From contig NZ_BJVA01000007.1 in the NCBI RefSeq assembly GCF_007988905.1, positions 1 through 64,000 of the forward strand: a stretch of DNA of 64,000 nt, in the 5' to 3' direction. Below the pieces are notes generated by a model. That model searched no databases, had not been told where the DNA came from, and was given only the letters and a program-made list of their open reading frames with translations. Position numbers and translations under genes: made by a program. The DNA comes from Gluconobacter kanchanaburiensis NBRC 103587. GTDB lineage: Bacteria > Pseudomonadota > Alphaproteobacteria > Acetobacterales > Acetobacteraceae. How positions within the stretch are numbered: position 1 is the stretch's first letter; the number at the start of each line of letters is the position of its first letter. Below are positions 55,801 to 64,000 of this stretch, piece by piece.

Positions 55801-57039
55801 ATGGCTGTTTTTAATACTTATCCAAAACTTGAGTCCCTGACGGGAGAAGAAGTTCTTGTTCTGGCAGATGCCACCGGCACCCGAACAGTCACCGCCACTG
55901 TATCTCAGGTAATTGAAGCTCCTGTAACCATTGAGGCCAGTGGTCAGTTTTACTCCGACAAGGGGGCGCAGATAAAACGGTTTGCGGATCGGCTTCTGGT
56001 GGGTGTTGCTGCGGAAAACCCTGCTTTGAGTGATCGTGCCAGTTCTTCGCAATATGACTGGCTCTCCGAGACGATGGCGGCAACGTCCATTGGTCCCTGG
56101 GCGTTGCAGGATGCACAATGCGCCTCCGTTGCCCAGTTCGGAAACAGTGCCTTTGTAGCGGGTTCGCGAACGTCGGATGCGTTGAGCGGAGCCTCAGTTC
56201 TCGGTTTTCAACCCAGCACTATCGGGGTCGCATCATGGGGGATTGCTGATGATACTACCAATCCTACGACGACGACGGCCTATGCTTATTATGGCGAGGC
56301 CTGGCGCATGTCGGGAGTGGATTATCAGCCCACTTTCGGGATGGAGCTCGAAGCGGTCAATTTTGGTGGCCTTGCTGTGGGGCAGTCGACGCCTTATGCG
56401 CCCAATGTTGGAGGGGGGGTCTACGGTATCCAGCTTGGTGCGGGCGGAGGGCAGACATCCGGAACATCGGATGCTGCGGCAGGGCTGGTCTTTGTCTCAA
56501 ATCCTAATTCTTGGCAGACCGGAATTGTCTTTGGTGCCCAATCACTGACCGGGACCGATGGTAAAGACACAGGATACGCATCGGCAGTTTCCTTGTCTCG
56601 CAATCAGGCCATCGAATGGCATACCCCCGAGACTGTTTCAGGGGTGGCGGGAGCGAACGTTGGAGCGTTCATCCGTTCCACTGTTACGGAACGCTCCAAT
56701 GGCACGCGACAGGAATTTACGGATAACGGGATCCTGTTCTCCAATATCGATGGTGAAACGCTTTTCTCGGTCTCCAGTATTGCAAGCCCGACAAACGCTC
56801 TGCAGGTTCAGGCAGGGGCGGGAACACAGGCTGCGGGTCTCTATGTTCAGGAGGGAACGGGCGGTTCCGGAAATCTGGGGCTCTTTCCTGCAAGTGGAGG
56901 GGAGTTGCAGATAACGTCTCCGGTTACGGGGGTGGGCGGTACGATGCCGACCGTAGCTGATGGAGGCTTCCTCCATATCAACATCAATGGTTCTGATTAT
57001 CGTATTCCGCTGATGGGTCCCACTCAGGTCGGAGGATGA
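55801..57039 (+). CDS. Unknown tail-associated protein inserted between baseplate J- and I-like genes
   Basis: A 412-residue Gly/Thr/Ser-rich protein, family not recognised. The N-terminal ~45 residues (LTGEEVLVLADATGTRTVTA) resemble short tail-fibre attachment segments. The rest (for example QPTFGMELEAVNFGGLAVGQ and GAQSLTGTDGKDTGYASAVS) looks like a host-binding beta-structured fibre or spike, as seen in some tail fibres. Being placed between the J- and I-like genes is unusual. Function is inferred from position only. Confidence 0.55.
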   Translation: MAVFNTYPKLESLTGEEVLVLADATGTRTVTATVSQVIEAPVTIEASGQFYSDKGAQIKRFADRLLVGVAAENPALSDRASSSQYDWLSETMAATSIGPWALQDAQCASVAQFGNSAFVAGSRTSDALSGASVLGFQPSTIGVASWGIADDTTNPTTTTAYAYYGEAWRMSGVDYQPTFGMELEAVNFGGLAVGQSTPYAPNVGGGVYGIQLGAGGGQTSGTSDAAAGLVFVSNPNSWQTGIVFGAQSLTGTDGKDTGYASAVSLSRNQAIEWHTPETVSGVAGANVGAFIRSTVTERSNGTRQEFTDNGILFSNIDGETLFSVSSIASPTNALQVQAGAGTQAAGLYVQEGTGGSGNLGLFPASGGELQITSPVTGVGGTMPTVADGGFLHININGSDYRIPLMGPTQVGG

Positions 57040-57043
57040 CGGC

Positions 57044-57730
57044 ATGGGTATTCTTTATGATGAAGACAGGAATATCCTGCGGGCTTCGGATGGCAGCATT
57101 CTTTTTGATACTGGTCCTTCTCCGGGATCAGTAGACGATTTTGCAGGCAGACTGAGACGACTGCTCCCTGCAGGATGGTTTCCGCCGGAAGCTCAGGGGC
57201 TCGATGAAGAAGCTGCCCCTGTGCTGGCTGCTCTCCTGAAAGGTTTTGGTACTGTTCTGGCCGGGATCTGGCAGTTGATGCTGGAATGCTCGCAGCAGAT
57301 GCGTCTGGCGACGATGAGCGGCGCTTTCCTGGATATGGCGGCTGAAGACTATTTTGGTGAAAGCGGTCTGGTGAGACAGACTTCGGAACCGGATATTTTA
57401 TATCGTCGACGTATCCGGGCCTCCCTTTTTGCCGAGCGCAATACACGTCAGGCTGTGACGAATGCGATCATGGCCGTAACGGGTGTGCAGCCGGTGATTA
57501 TTGAAACGATGAACGCCGCAGACTGCCATGCTCTGGCCTGCATGCCGTCTCCCGCGATGGGAGGCGGATATGGTTACGGTGCGGCTGGCCTGCGTTACGG
57601 AAGTCTGCTGGGTGGTCAGTTTTTTGTAGAAACGCAGTTGGGAAAAGCCGCGGACCTGGCAGTTATCTGCCGCGCCGTCGATCAGACGGCAGCCATGGGC
57701 GTTACCGGCTGGATCAAGGTGAAGAATTAA
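57044..57730 (+). CDS. Tail protein I-like (DUF2313/YmfQ type)
   Basis: A 228-residue baseplate-periphery protein. LRRLLPAGWFPPEAQGLDEE near residue 37 and LDMAAEDYFGESGLVRQTSE with ILYRRRIRASLFAERNTRQA are typical for the DUF2313/YmfQ group. It precedes the tail fibre gene and abuts it (stop TAA 57728-57730, ATG 57730). Confidence 0.72.
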   Translation: MGILYDEDRNILRASDGSILFDTGPSPGSVDDFAGRLRRLLPAGWFPPEAQGLDEEAAPVLAALLKGFGTVLAGIWQLMLECSQQMRLATMSGAFLDMAAEDYFGESGLVRQTSEPDILYRRRIRASLFAERNTRQAVTNAIMAVTGVQPVIIETMNAADCHALACMPSPAMGGGYGYGAAGLRYGSLLGGQFFVETQLGKAADLAVICRAVDQTAAMGVTGWIKVKN

Positions 57731-58986
57731 TGGATCGGGCAATCGTTTATGCGGGATCAATCCCGCTTGATACTGATCTCCTGCGTGCTGGCCGTTACAC
57801 CAAAGCCGCGTTCGGAAATCTGGCATCAATGCTGTATGGCTCCAACGTGGCTGCCGCTTCGGGGCTGGGATATGCAGTCTCTTCTAGCACGTTGAGCCTG
57901 ACGATCTATGCGGGCTCCATCATTGCCCCGGGCGTCATGGATGTTTCTACAATCGGAGGTAACGGAGGGGGGCTGGGGGCGGACACAACCGCCGTGACCT
58001 GTCAATACTGCAGCCCTGCAGCCCAGACGGTTACGCTGCCCGGAACGGGAAATACCTATACGGTTTATGCCGTCTGTTCGGAGCAGGATGCCGATCCGAC
58101 AGTGTTGCCGTTTTTCAATGCCAGCAATCCTTCCCAGACACAGGCGGGTATCAGAAACAGCGGTGGTGCTTTGCCGGTCAGACGGTCAGGCGTGATTACT
58201 TTGGTGGCTGCAACAACTCCCCCGATTGCTCCAGTTGGCGGCTATGTGGTGGCTCTGTATACGATTGTGGTGCCTCAGGGGGCTACTAGTCTTGCGGGTG
58301 TCACGGTGCAGCCAGGGCAGATTTTCTGGCCAACCATCCCTGAACTTGCAACGCAGGCTCTTCTCAAGGCGTCTACGGAACCCATGACCCTTGTGACGGG
58401 TAACGGGTCGATTTTGGTTCCTGCCTGGGCATCCCGTGTGGAGTTGCGTGTCATTGGCGGTGGCGGCGGTGGTGCAGGCTCGCAGGCGACGACGACAGCC
58501 AGTTCATTCTCGGGTGCAGGCGGCGGCGGCGGCGGTGACGCCTGGGGAATTTATGTGGTCAGCCCAAATCAAGGAAATGGACTGGCAATTACCGTTGGCA
58601 ATGGGGGAGAGTCCGAACAGACAGGAGGAACCTCGCTGGTCAGTTATAACGGACAGACTCTTTTGCAGGCTGAAGGTGGTCAGGGAGGAACATTTTATTC
58701 CACTACCGGATCAGCGGGTGGTGTCGGAGGAAATGCCTCCGGTGGCACAGTCTGGAATCAGAGCGGTACGTCCGGGGGGGACGGGCAGTGTAACGCCTAT
58801 ACATTTTCCGGATATGGAGGAGATGGCCCGTGGGGTGGAGCAGGGCGTTGCGGCAATCAGGGAGGCCGAAACGCCACACGTTATGGAGCGGGTGGAGGTG
58901 GGTCCTATTCAGCGACTGCCGATGGCACCGTCTCTGGTGGTGGGGCAGGATATCAGGGCTGTGTCCTGTATCGTTTCCTACCCTAA
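57730..58986 (+). CDS. Tail fibre protein with glycine-rich C-terminal domain
   Basis: A 418-residue fibre. The N-terminal half (GLGYAVSSSTLSLTIYAGSI) is beta-rich. The C-terminal third is strongly glycine-rich (RVIGGGGGGAGSQ and GAGGGGGGDAWG), in the style of phage adhesin tips that bind the host surface. It is the last gene of the element on the plus strand and ends 20 bp before a convergent chromosomal gene. Confidence 0.78.
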   Translation: MDRAIVYAGSIPLDTDLLRAGRYTKAAFGNLASMLYGSNVAAASGLGYAVSSSTLSLTIYAGSIIAPGVMDVSTIGGNGGGLGADTTAVTCQYCSPAAQTVTLPGTGNTYTVYAVCSEQDADPTVLPFFNASNPSQTQAGIRNSGGALPVRRSGVITLVAATTPPIAPVGGYVVALYTIVVPQGATSLAGVTVQPGQIFWPTIPELATQALLKASTEPMTLVTGNGSILVPAWASRVELRVIGGGGGGAGSQATTTASSFSGAGGGGGGDAWGIYVVSPNQGNGLAITVGNGGESEQTGGTSLVSYNGQTLLQAEGGQGGTFYSTTGSAGGVGGNASGGTVWNQSGTSGGDGQCNAYTFSGYGGDGPWGGAGRCGNQGGRNATRYGAGGGGSYSATADGTVSGGGAGYQGCVLYRFLP

Positions 58987-59005
58987 AAAACGTAGAGAGG
59001 GCTGA

Positions 59006-59815
59006 TCAGTGCGTCGTAGCACTGTCTTTTGAAGGTAACTGTAACGTTCCCGGTTGGGGGGAATGCTGCGTATCGGAGGATGTTTCGGCATCTGTTCCCG
59101 TTGGGAAAATGGCGTCCGGACCGTTTGCGGTTGCAATCGGGGAGGTGGCTTTTCCTCCGCCGGCAGAAGTATTGAATGACGTATTCGTTGTCTGCGGAGC
59201 GGGTGCCGTCGATTGCCCGGTACCAGGGACTCCAAGTGTCTGTTGCTGTACACCACCATTGACAAGAGGTGTCCCTGTGGCATCCGTCATCCAGGACATG
59301 AGCTTTTTGCGGATTTGAAATTCCAGTTCCACATTCATGTCCTGCATCATCTGGCTGGTCAGATTGTACAGTTCCCTGCGAGACGTCGGATCGCGATCTC
59401 CCGTGTCCAGTTTGCGCGTGATGCGTGCATGCACAAATCCTGTGTGCTGGTTTCCGGCATCAGCGACGTTCAGCTGAACATCCATGGCACCTGTTATCGC
59501 ATTGTCGCCAGCACGATTCAGGTAGGCCTGCTTGATGATGAAATCTGCCTTTCCGGAAACGCCGCTGGCCACCAGACGCTGCGCAGCCATGGCTTTCAAT
59601 GCTTCGTCCGGGGCAATGGGTGCCTTGGCCGACAGGGAGTCTGGCGTTGCAGGCGCTTCATCATGAACATCCACAGAGCCCACGTTCAGGTGGATCTGGG
59701 AGAGATAGCCGTAGTCGAGAGGCGGAAAAGACTGCTCCGCATCGCCATCAGAGCATGCGCCAACACTCAAAGAGAGCGCCAAGGCTCCCAGACCGCTCCA
59801 GTAACGTAAACGCAT
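59006..59815 (-). CDS. Putative lipoprotein
   Basis: A 269-residue predicted lipoprotein. The signal MRLRYWSGLGALALSLSVGA leads to the lipobox Cys (VGAC) at residue 21. The mature part has a mixed helix region (VASGVSGKADFIIKQAYLNR and MMQDMNVELEFQIRKKLMSW) and a low-complexity Thr/Ser/Gln tail. No known family was recognised. It is downstream of the argD-argF-hslO group and 19 bp after the 59835 gene on the same strand, so it is chromosomal rather than part of the phage element. Confidence 0.7.
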   Translation of the reverse strand: MRLRYWSGLGALALSLSVGACSDGDAEQSFPPLDYGYLSQIHLNVGSVDVHDEAPATPDSLSAKAPIAPDEALKAMAAQRLVASGVSGKADFIIKQAYLNRAGDNAITGAMDVQLNVADAGNQHTGFVHARITRKLDTGDRDPTSRRELYNLTSQMMQDMNVELEFQIRKKLMSWMTDATGTPLVNGGVQQQTLGVPGTGQSTAPAPQTTNTSFNTSAGGGKATSPIATANGPDAIFPTGTDAETSSDTQHSPQPGTLQLPSKDSATTH

Positions 59816-59834
59816 ATCCGTCTCCTAAGGAAGC

Positions 59835-60872
59835 TCACTGACGCCCGAAAAGGGATTTGATACGATTCTTAAGGCCTTGCTTAGCTGGCTGAGGCTGAGG
59901 CTGAGGCTGAGGCTGAGGCTGAGGAGCGGAAGCCTTGTCTAGAGAGCGGGCCTCCTGATCTTTCAGGGGGGATATAGGAGAATGCGAGAGCTGGTTCTCT
60001 CGGTTCTGTTCGGCAGCGACGTCGCCAGAAAAACTCTCAGCAGGCGTCAGCTTCAGACCTGAAGCCTGCCCCACACCGAAATCCTCTGCTTTGAATGGTT
60101 TGGCCTCGCGAATAAGCGTGACATGCTCAGGATGACGAGCATACCAGCTCAGAACAAGTCCGGGAATGACGGCCGCGCCCGGATCGTCGCTGATCAGTAA
60201 TGGAGCGTCTGGATAGTAAAACGACGGACGGCTGTCTGGAAGGTTGTCATTCCAGGCGAGATAGAAAACCGTTCCGTCGTCCTGAAATCGGCTGATACTC
60301 AGGTTATCCGCCTGAAACGTGATCTGCGCCAGGAGTGGCAAGGCCGTAAAAGGTGATGAAACGATCAACGGCCCATTTTTGCGTCCGCTTTCACGCTGGG
60401 CGGACAGAAGGGCTGTCATCCGGTTTTCGGCAATCCGTCGACCATTCTGACAGACAAGGGCTTCTCCGCTGTCAGCATGACCGGATGCGAGTAACAGCGT
60501 GTGAGGCGCAAAACCGCCCAACCATGAACCTGAGAGTTCGTTGACGGCAATTTCGGGAAGGCTGCCACAAGATGGTGCCTCCCCCTCAGGCAGAACTGCG
60601 CCTAAAACTCCCGTTGCCAAAGGCCAGAAAACAGGATCCATGGCTTTTAGAAGTCGGGCCTGTACAGACGGTTCCAGGGCAAGGAGATGGCTCGCCGTGT
60701 AATCATCTCCTTCAAGCCACCAGCACGCTTTCCGACCGGTCTCCTCCTCGGCAAAAACCATGACAGTGAAATCGTCCGCGACTGGTGTCCGACTGGCAGG
60801 GCTCCAGCCGGGATAAAGCTGCTCGACTGGAAAGCCATCGAGCTTCACACCATCAAGCAGGGGCAGCGTCAT
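59835..60872 (-). CDS. Hypothetical protein with Pro-Gln repeat
   Basis: A 345-residue protein of unknown family. Folded part about residues 1-250 (FTVMVFAEEETGRKACWWLE and PGLVLSWYARHPEHVTLIRE), then a disordered C-terminal region. A (Pro-Gln)6 tract, encoded by six hexanucleotide copies (GCTGAG on the plus strand, 59888-59923), is followed by a basic end (KNRIKSLFGRQ). It overlaps hslO by four bases, so it is in the arg-hslO operon. Confidence 0.65.
   Translation of the reverse strand: MTLPLLDGVKLDGFPVEQLYPGWSPASRTPVADDFTVMVFAEEETGRKACWWLEGDDYTASHLLALEPSVQARLLKAMDPVFWPLATGVLGAVLPEGEAPSCGSLPEIAVNELSGSWLGGFAPHTLLLASGHADSGEALVCQNGRRIAENRMTALLSAQRESGRKNGPLIVSSPFTALPLLAQITFQADNLSISRFQDDGTVFYLAWNDNLPDSRPSFYYPDAPLLISDDPGAAVIPGLVLSWYARHPEHVTLIREAKPFKAEDFGVGQASGLKLTPAESFSGDVAAEQNRENQLSHSPISPLKDQEARSLDKASAPQPQPQPQPQPQPAKQGLKNRIKSLFGRQ
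59888..59923. repeat. GCTGAG hexanucleotide tandem repeat, 6 copies
   Basis: Six perfect copies of GCTGAG (plus strand) are read on the minus strand as Pro-Gln units in the 59835 gene. Copy changes would keep the frame. Confidence 0.93.
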
Positions 60873-61798
60873 GCAGTCCGTTCTCCCAGTTCCCCGCGCG
60901 TAAAGCGGAAACCGACATTGCAGAATTCACAGTTCATCGTGATGGCGCCATTTTCGACCATGTGGTCGAGGTCGTCTTCCGGGAATGTCTCCAGAACGGA
61001 GGCCAGCCTCGCCCGGCTGCACCGGCAGCCATAAGCCAGGGCGCGCGGCGTTCCTACGCGGACGTCCAGCGTGCCGAAAAGCCGTTGGATCAGGCGCTCG
61101 TTGGACAGGTCCGGATCAAGGATTTCCTGCTCCGTCACTGTCGTGGCCAGCGTACAGGCAGTTTCCCAAGCATCCTCATCCTGTTCGGACGCCTCGACCC
61201 CGCCTTCTGCCGCGATCCGCTCCAGAACAAGCGCCCCGGCCTTCCATCCATCGGCCGATTTCGCACAGAACAGCCGGATCCAGCAGTCATGCTGCTCGCT
61301 GGTCTGGAAATAGTTCACGGCCATGTCCGCCAGCGTCGTGCCGGTCAGATTCACGATGCCCTGATGCCGGTCCATGTCCGGCCCCTGGTCAATGGTGAAC
61401 GCCATGTAGCCGTCCCCCAGAAGGCTCTTGGCCGTCTCAGGGAGGGCATCCCGGTCCACATCCTCGCGCAGACGTGCGAAGAACCGCAGATCCCCGCTGT
61501 CTGTGGCATCCGTCACCAGCATTGAAACCGGACCGTCGCCCTTGATCTGGAGGGAAAAGGCCCCCTTGAACTTTAGGGCCGACACCATGGCCGCCACGAG
61601 GGCCAGTGCCTCTCCCCCAAGCTGCGAAACCGCATCGGGATTGTCATGCCGCGACAGGATGGCATCTGCCAGAGGCCCAAGCCGCACCAGACGTCCCCGG
61701 ACCGGGGAGCGTTCCAGATAAAAGGGCGTAACGCCGCCCGAGACGACCATGTTCGGAACGTCAGGTCGGTTCGTGTCGAGGAAAGGTGGTGTATCCAT
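60869..61798 (-). CDS. hslO: Hsp33 redox-regulated chaperone
   Basis: A 309-residue cytoplasmic chaperone that activates when its C-terminal zinc centre is oxidised. The Cys ligands are visible as CRCS (YGCRCSRARLASVL) and CEFC (MNCEFCNVGFRF). The N-terminal domain contains FYLERSPVRGRLVRLG. The ATG at 61798 is preferred; the TTG at 61801 adds one residue. It overlaps argF by one base (TGATG). Confidence 0.94.
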   Translation of the reverse strand: MDTPPFLDTNRPDVPNMVVSGGVTPFYLERSPVRGRLVRLGPLADAILSRHDNPDAVSQLGGEALALVAAMVSALKFKGAFSLQIKGDGPVSMLVTDATDSGDLRFFARLREDVDRDALPETAKSLLGDGYMAFTIDQGPDMDRHQGIVNLTGTTLADMAVNYFQTSEQHDCWIRLFCAKSADGWKAGALVLERIAAEGGVEASEQDEDAWETACTLATTVTEQEILDPDLSNERLIQRLFGTLDVRVGTPRALAYGCRCSRARLASVLETFPEDDLDHMVENGAITMNCEFCNVGFRFTRGELGERTA

Positions 61799-62742
61799 CA
61801 ACCGTTTTCTTTCCCAAGAGCCCAGAGCAGCAGGCCCTTCTGCGTGTGCAGGCGGTTTTCCGCCTCATCGAAGACAACGGACGCCTGGCCTTCAAAGACC
61901 TCCGGCGTCACTTCCTCTCCGATATGGGCAGGCAGGCAGTGCAGGAACAGGGCATCGGGCGCAGCTTTTGCCATCAGCGCCGTATCGACCTGATAGGGCT
62001 GGAACACCTTGAGGCGCGTTTCACGGTCCTTGTCCCCCATGCTGACCCAGGTATCCGTCAGCACTGCATCCGCGCCCGTGACGGCTTCCGCGGGGTCACG
62101 GAAGATCTCGATCGTCGCACCATGGGCCCTTGCCCACGCCACGGCGTCCGGATTGGGCGCGAACCCTTCCGGCGTTGCCAGACGGACATTGAAGCCCAGC
62201 AGGGCCGCGCCTTCCATCAGGGATGTCGCGACGTTGTTGCCGTCCCCGATCCAGGCCAGCGTTTTGCCGCGGATCGGCCCGCGATGTTCCTCGAACGTTA
62301 GGACATCCGCCAGAATCTGGATCGGATGGGAGACGGGCGTCAGGCCGTTGATGACCGGAACCGAGCTCCATTCCGCCAGTTCGCGCAGATTGGCGTCATT
62401 CCCGGTCCGCAGCACTATCACGTCCAGAAAGCGCGACAGGACGCGGGCCGTGTCGGCCACCGTCTCGCCCCGGCCAAGCTGCATGTCGCCCGGCGAAAGG
62501 ACTGAAACGGACCCGCCAAGTTGCCCCATCCCGACCTCGAACGACACGCGGGTGCGCGTCGAAGGCTGGGCGAGGATCAGGCCGAGGGTACGGCCTTCCA
62601 GCGGGCGATCCGGATGCAGAGGCTGACGCCGCCCGTTCTGCATGGCCTTGACCTTCGCTGAAAGGTCGATGATCTGCCTGATGATTTCGGGGCTGAAATC
62701 GCGCAGATCCAGAAAGTGCCGGGGGGATGTTGTCGCGCTCAC
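61798..62742 (-). CDS. argF: Ornithine carbamoyltransferase
   Basis: A 314-residue enzyme that makes citrulline from ornithine and carbamoyl phosphate. The carbamoyl-phosphate motif is STRTR (QPSTRTRVSFEVGMGQLGG), and the ornithine-side HCLP is in DALFLHCLPAHIGEEVTPEV. Its start overlaps argD by four bases. Confidence 0.96.
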   Translation of the reverse strand: MSATTSPRHFLDLRDFSPEIIRQIIDLSAKVKAMQNGRRQPLHPDRPLEGRTLGLILAQPSTRTRVSFEVGMGQLGGSVSVLSPGDMQLGRGETVADTARVLSRFLDVIVLRTGNDANLRELAEWSSVPVINGLTPVSHPIQILADVLTFEEHRGPIRGKTLAWIGDGNNVATSLMEGAALLGFNVRLATPEGFAPNPDAVAWARAHGATIEIFRDPAEAVTGADAVLTDTWVSMGDKDRETRLKVFQPYQVDTALMAKAAPDALFLHCLPAHIGEEVTPEVFEGQASVVFDEAENRLHTQKGLLLWALGKENG

Positions 62743-63935
62743 GATACTTTCTCCTGCGCGGCAGAGGCTTTCAGGGACAGGGCGGCCTTCAGCAGCCGCT
62801 CGCAGGCCTCACGGCATTCGGCTTCTGTGACGATCAGCGGCGGAACAAGACGCAGCACATTGTCCCCCGCGCCTACTGTCAGGAGTCCCTGATCCAGAAC
62901 GGCCTGCATGACGTCAGCGACCGGCGGCACACAGTGCAGGCCGCGCATCAGTCCAAGACCGCGGACATTGTCGAAAACGCCTTCCGAGCGGCTGACAACG
63001 TCTTCCAGCATCTTGCCGAACGCGTCTCCGACCGTGCGAACATGCTCCAGAAAGTCGGGGCTCAGGATTTCTTCCAGAACGGTAACCCCGGCTGCGCAAG
63101 CCAGCGGATTGCCGCCAAAGGTCGTCCCGTGGGAGCCCGGTGTCAGGTGTCGCGCCAGCTCTTCCGTCGCAAGAACGGCGCCAAGCGGGAAGCCACCGCC
63201 AATGCCTTTGGCCACTGAAATCACGTCCGGACGGATGCCATACCATTCATGTGCAAATAGCTTGCCCGTCCGGCCAACGCCCGTCTGGACTTCATCAAAA
63301 CCCAGATACAGCCCGTATTCGTCACAGACGGCGCGCAGCCCTTCCATGAACTCGCGCGTTGCGGGCTTGATACCGCTCTCGCCCTGAACAGGCTCGACGA
63401 TGATGCCCGCCGTGTGCGGCGTAATGGCCTCACGCAGCGTGTTGGTGTTGTTGAACGGCGCATGGTCGAACCCTTCCACCACAGGGCCAAAGCCCTTCTG
63501 ATAGGCGGGATTGCCCGTCGCCGAGATCATGGCGAGCGTCCGGCCGTGGAAGGCCCCGTCAAAGCACAGGATGCTGGTCCGCTCCGGATGCCCGTTCTCG
63601 AACTGGGCGCGGCGGATCATCTTGACCATGCCTTCATTGGCCTCGGCGCCCGAATTGCAGAACAGCACGGAATCCGCGAACGTATTCTGCACCAGCAGTT
63701 CCGCCAGCGCCTCCGCCTGCGGAACCCGGTACAGGTTCGAGACATGCATGACCTTCGCGGCCTGTTCCGCAATGGTTTTAACCAGTTTCGGATGGGCATG
63801 TCCCAGCGAAGTCACGGCAATGCCGGCCCCGAAATCCAGATATCGTCGCCCGTTCGTCGCCGTCAGCCAGACGCCTTCGCCCTGCTCGAAAGCGAGGTCG
63901 GCACGTTTGTAATTCGGCATCAGCGCGGGGATCAT
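62739..63935 (-). CDS. argD: Acetylornithine aminotransferase
   Basis: A 398-residue PLP enzyme in arginine (and probably lysine) synthesis. Class III features: FDEVQTGVGRTGKLFAHEWY, the Schiff-base lysine in ISVAKGIGGGFPLGAVLA, and THGTTFGGNPLACAAG-like sequence (SHGTTFGGNPLACAAGVTV). It is first in the argD-argF-hslO-59835 operon. The 65 bp upstream to the window edge show no recognisable operator. Confidence 0.94.
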   Translation of the reverse strand: MIPALMPNYKRADLAFEQGEGVWLTATNGRRYLDFGAGIAVTSLGHAHPKLVKTIAEQAAKVMHVSNLYRVPQAEALAELLVQNTFADSVLFCNSGAEANEGMVKMIRRAQFENGHPERTSILCFDGAFHGRTLAMISATGNPAYQKGFGPVVEGFDHAPFNNTNTLREAITPHTAGIIVEPVQGESGIKPATREFMEGLRAVCDEYGLYLGFDEVQTGVGRTGKLFAHEWYGIRPDVISVAKGIGGGFPLGAVLATEELARHLTPGSHGTTFGGNPLACAAGVTVLEEILSPDFLEHVRTVGDAFGKMLEDVVSRSEGVFDNVRGLGLMRGLHCVPPVADVMQAVLDQGLLTVGAGDNVLRLVPPLIVTEAECREACERLLKAALSLKASAAQEKVS

Positions 63936-64000
63936 GATGGATCTCTGAATATCTGGTTGAAAACGAAACGGTTTATGCGGAATCGCAAAACCCTGCTCCG

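Noticed and set aside
38850-58990. Tailocin (headless contractile bacteriocin) interpretation of the phage block
   Set aside because: Portal, scaffold, capsid and both terminase genes are present and look intact, so the particle should have a head.

Overview
The window looks like chromosome of an acetic acid bacterium (Acetobacteraceae), most likely a Gluconobacter-type species. The basis is a three-subunit FAD/cytochrome c periplasmic dehydrogenase beside a carbohydrate porin, a histidine-utilisation cluster, and protein sequences typical of alphaproteobacteria. This assignment comes from family knowledge and was not checked by alignment. No rRNA, tRNA or CRISPR array was recognised.

Layout. 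1-6.75 kb is an oxidative sugar/sugar-acid locus: an OprB-type porin truncated by the window edge, a LacI-type regulator, and a small/large/triheme-cytochrome dehydrogenase operon closed by a strong terminator. 6.8-10.9 kb holds a LysR regulator, an exported methyltransferase-like protein, an SDR oxidoreductase, a decayed IS5-family element, and MFS and cupin pseudogenes. 10.9-19.65 kb is a hut (histidine degradation) cluster: hutC, hutI, hutF, hutG, hutU, hutD and a HisC-like aminotransferase. A second, decayed IS5-family element sits exactly at the 3' end of hutI, and hutH is absent. 20.0-24.6 kb is an operon for a TonB receptor, an exported RidA-like protein and an exported M20 peptidase. 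24.7-38.3 kb is mostly housekeeping: bfr/bfd, Lrp and alr, an Rrf2 regulator, a DUF2849-cysI-DUF934 sulfite-reduction operon, corA, trpBA, an HdeD-like protein, accD-folC and dnaB.

From about 38.6 to 59.0 kb lies a compact element for a contractile-tailed phage particle. It carries an XRE regulator, a few small genes, terminase, portal, scaffold, capsid, connectors, sheath, tube, a frameshifted tail chaperone pair, a short tape-measure-slot protein, the baseplate and fibres. It has no recognisable integrase, replication, prohead protease or lysis gene. It sits between dnaB and an arginine/Hsp33 operon. Four copies of a palindrome, WTGGC-N5-GCCAW, lie around the regulator. This element (possible domesticated phage or gene-transfer-agent-like particle, or a remnant prophage) is the best candidate for a new system here.

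The right edge (59.0-64 kb), all on the minus strand, carries argD-argF-hslO, an unknown protein with a Pro-Gln repeat, and a lipoprotein.
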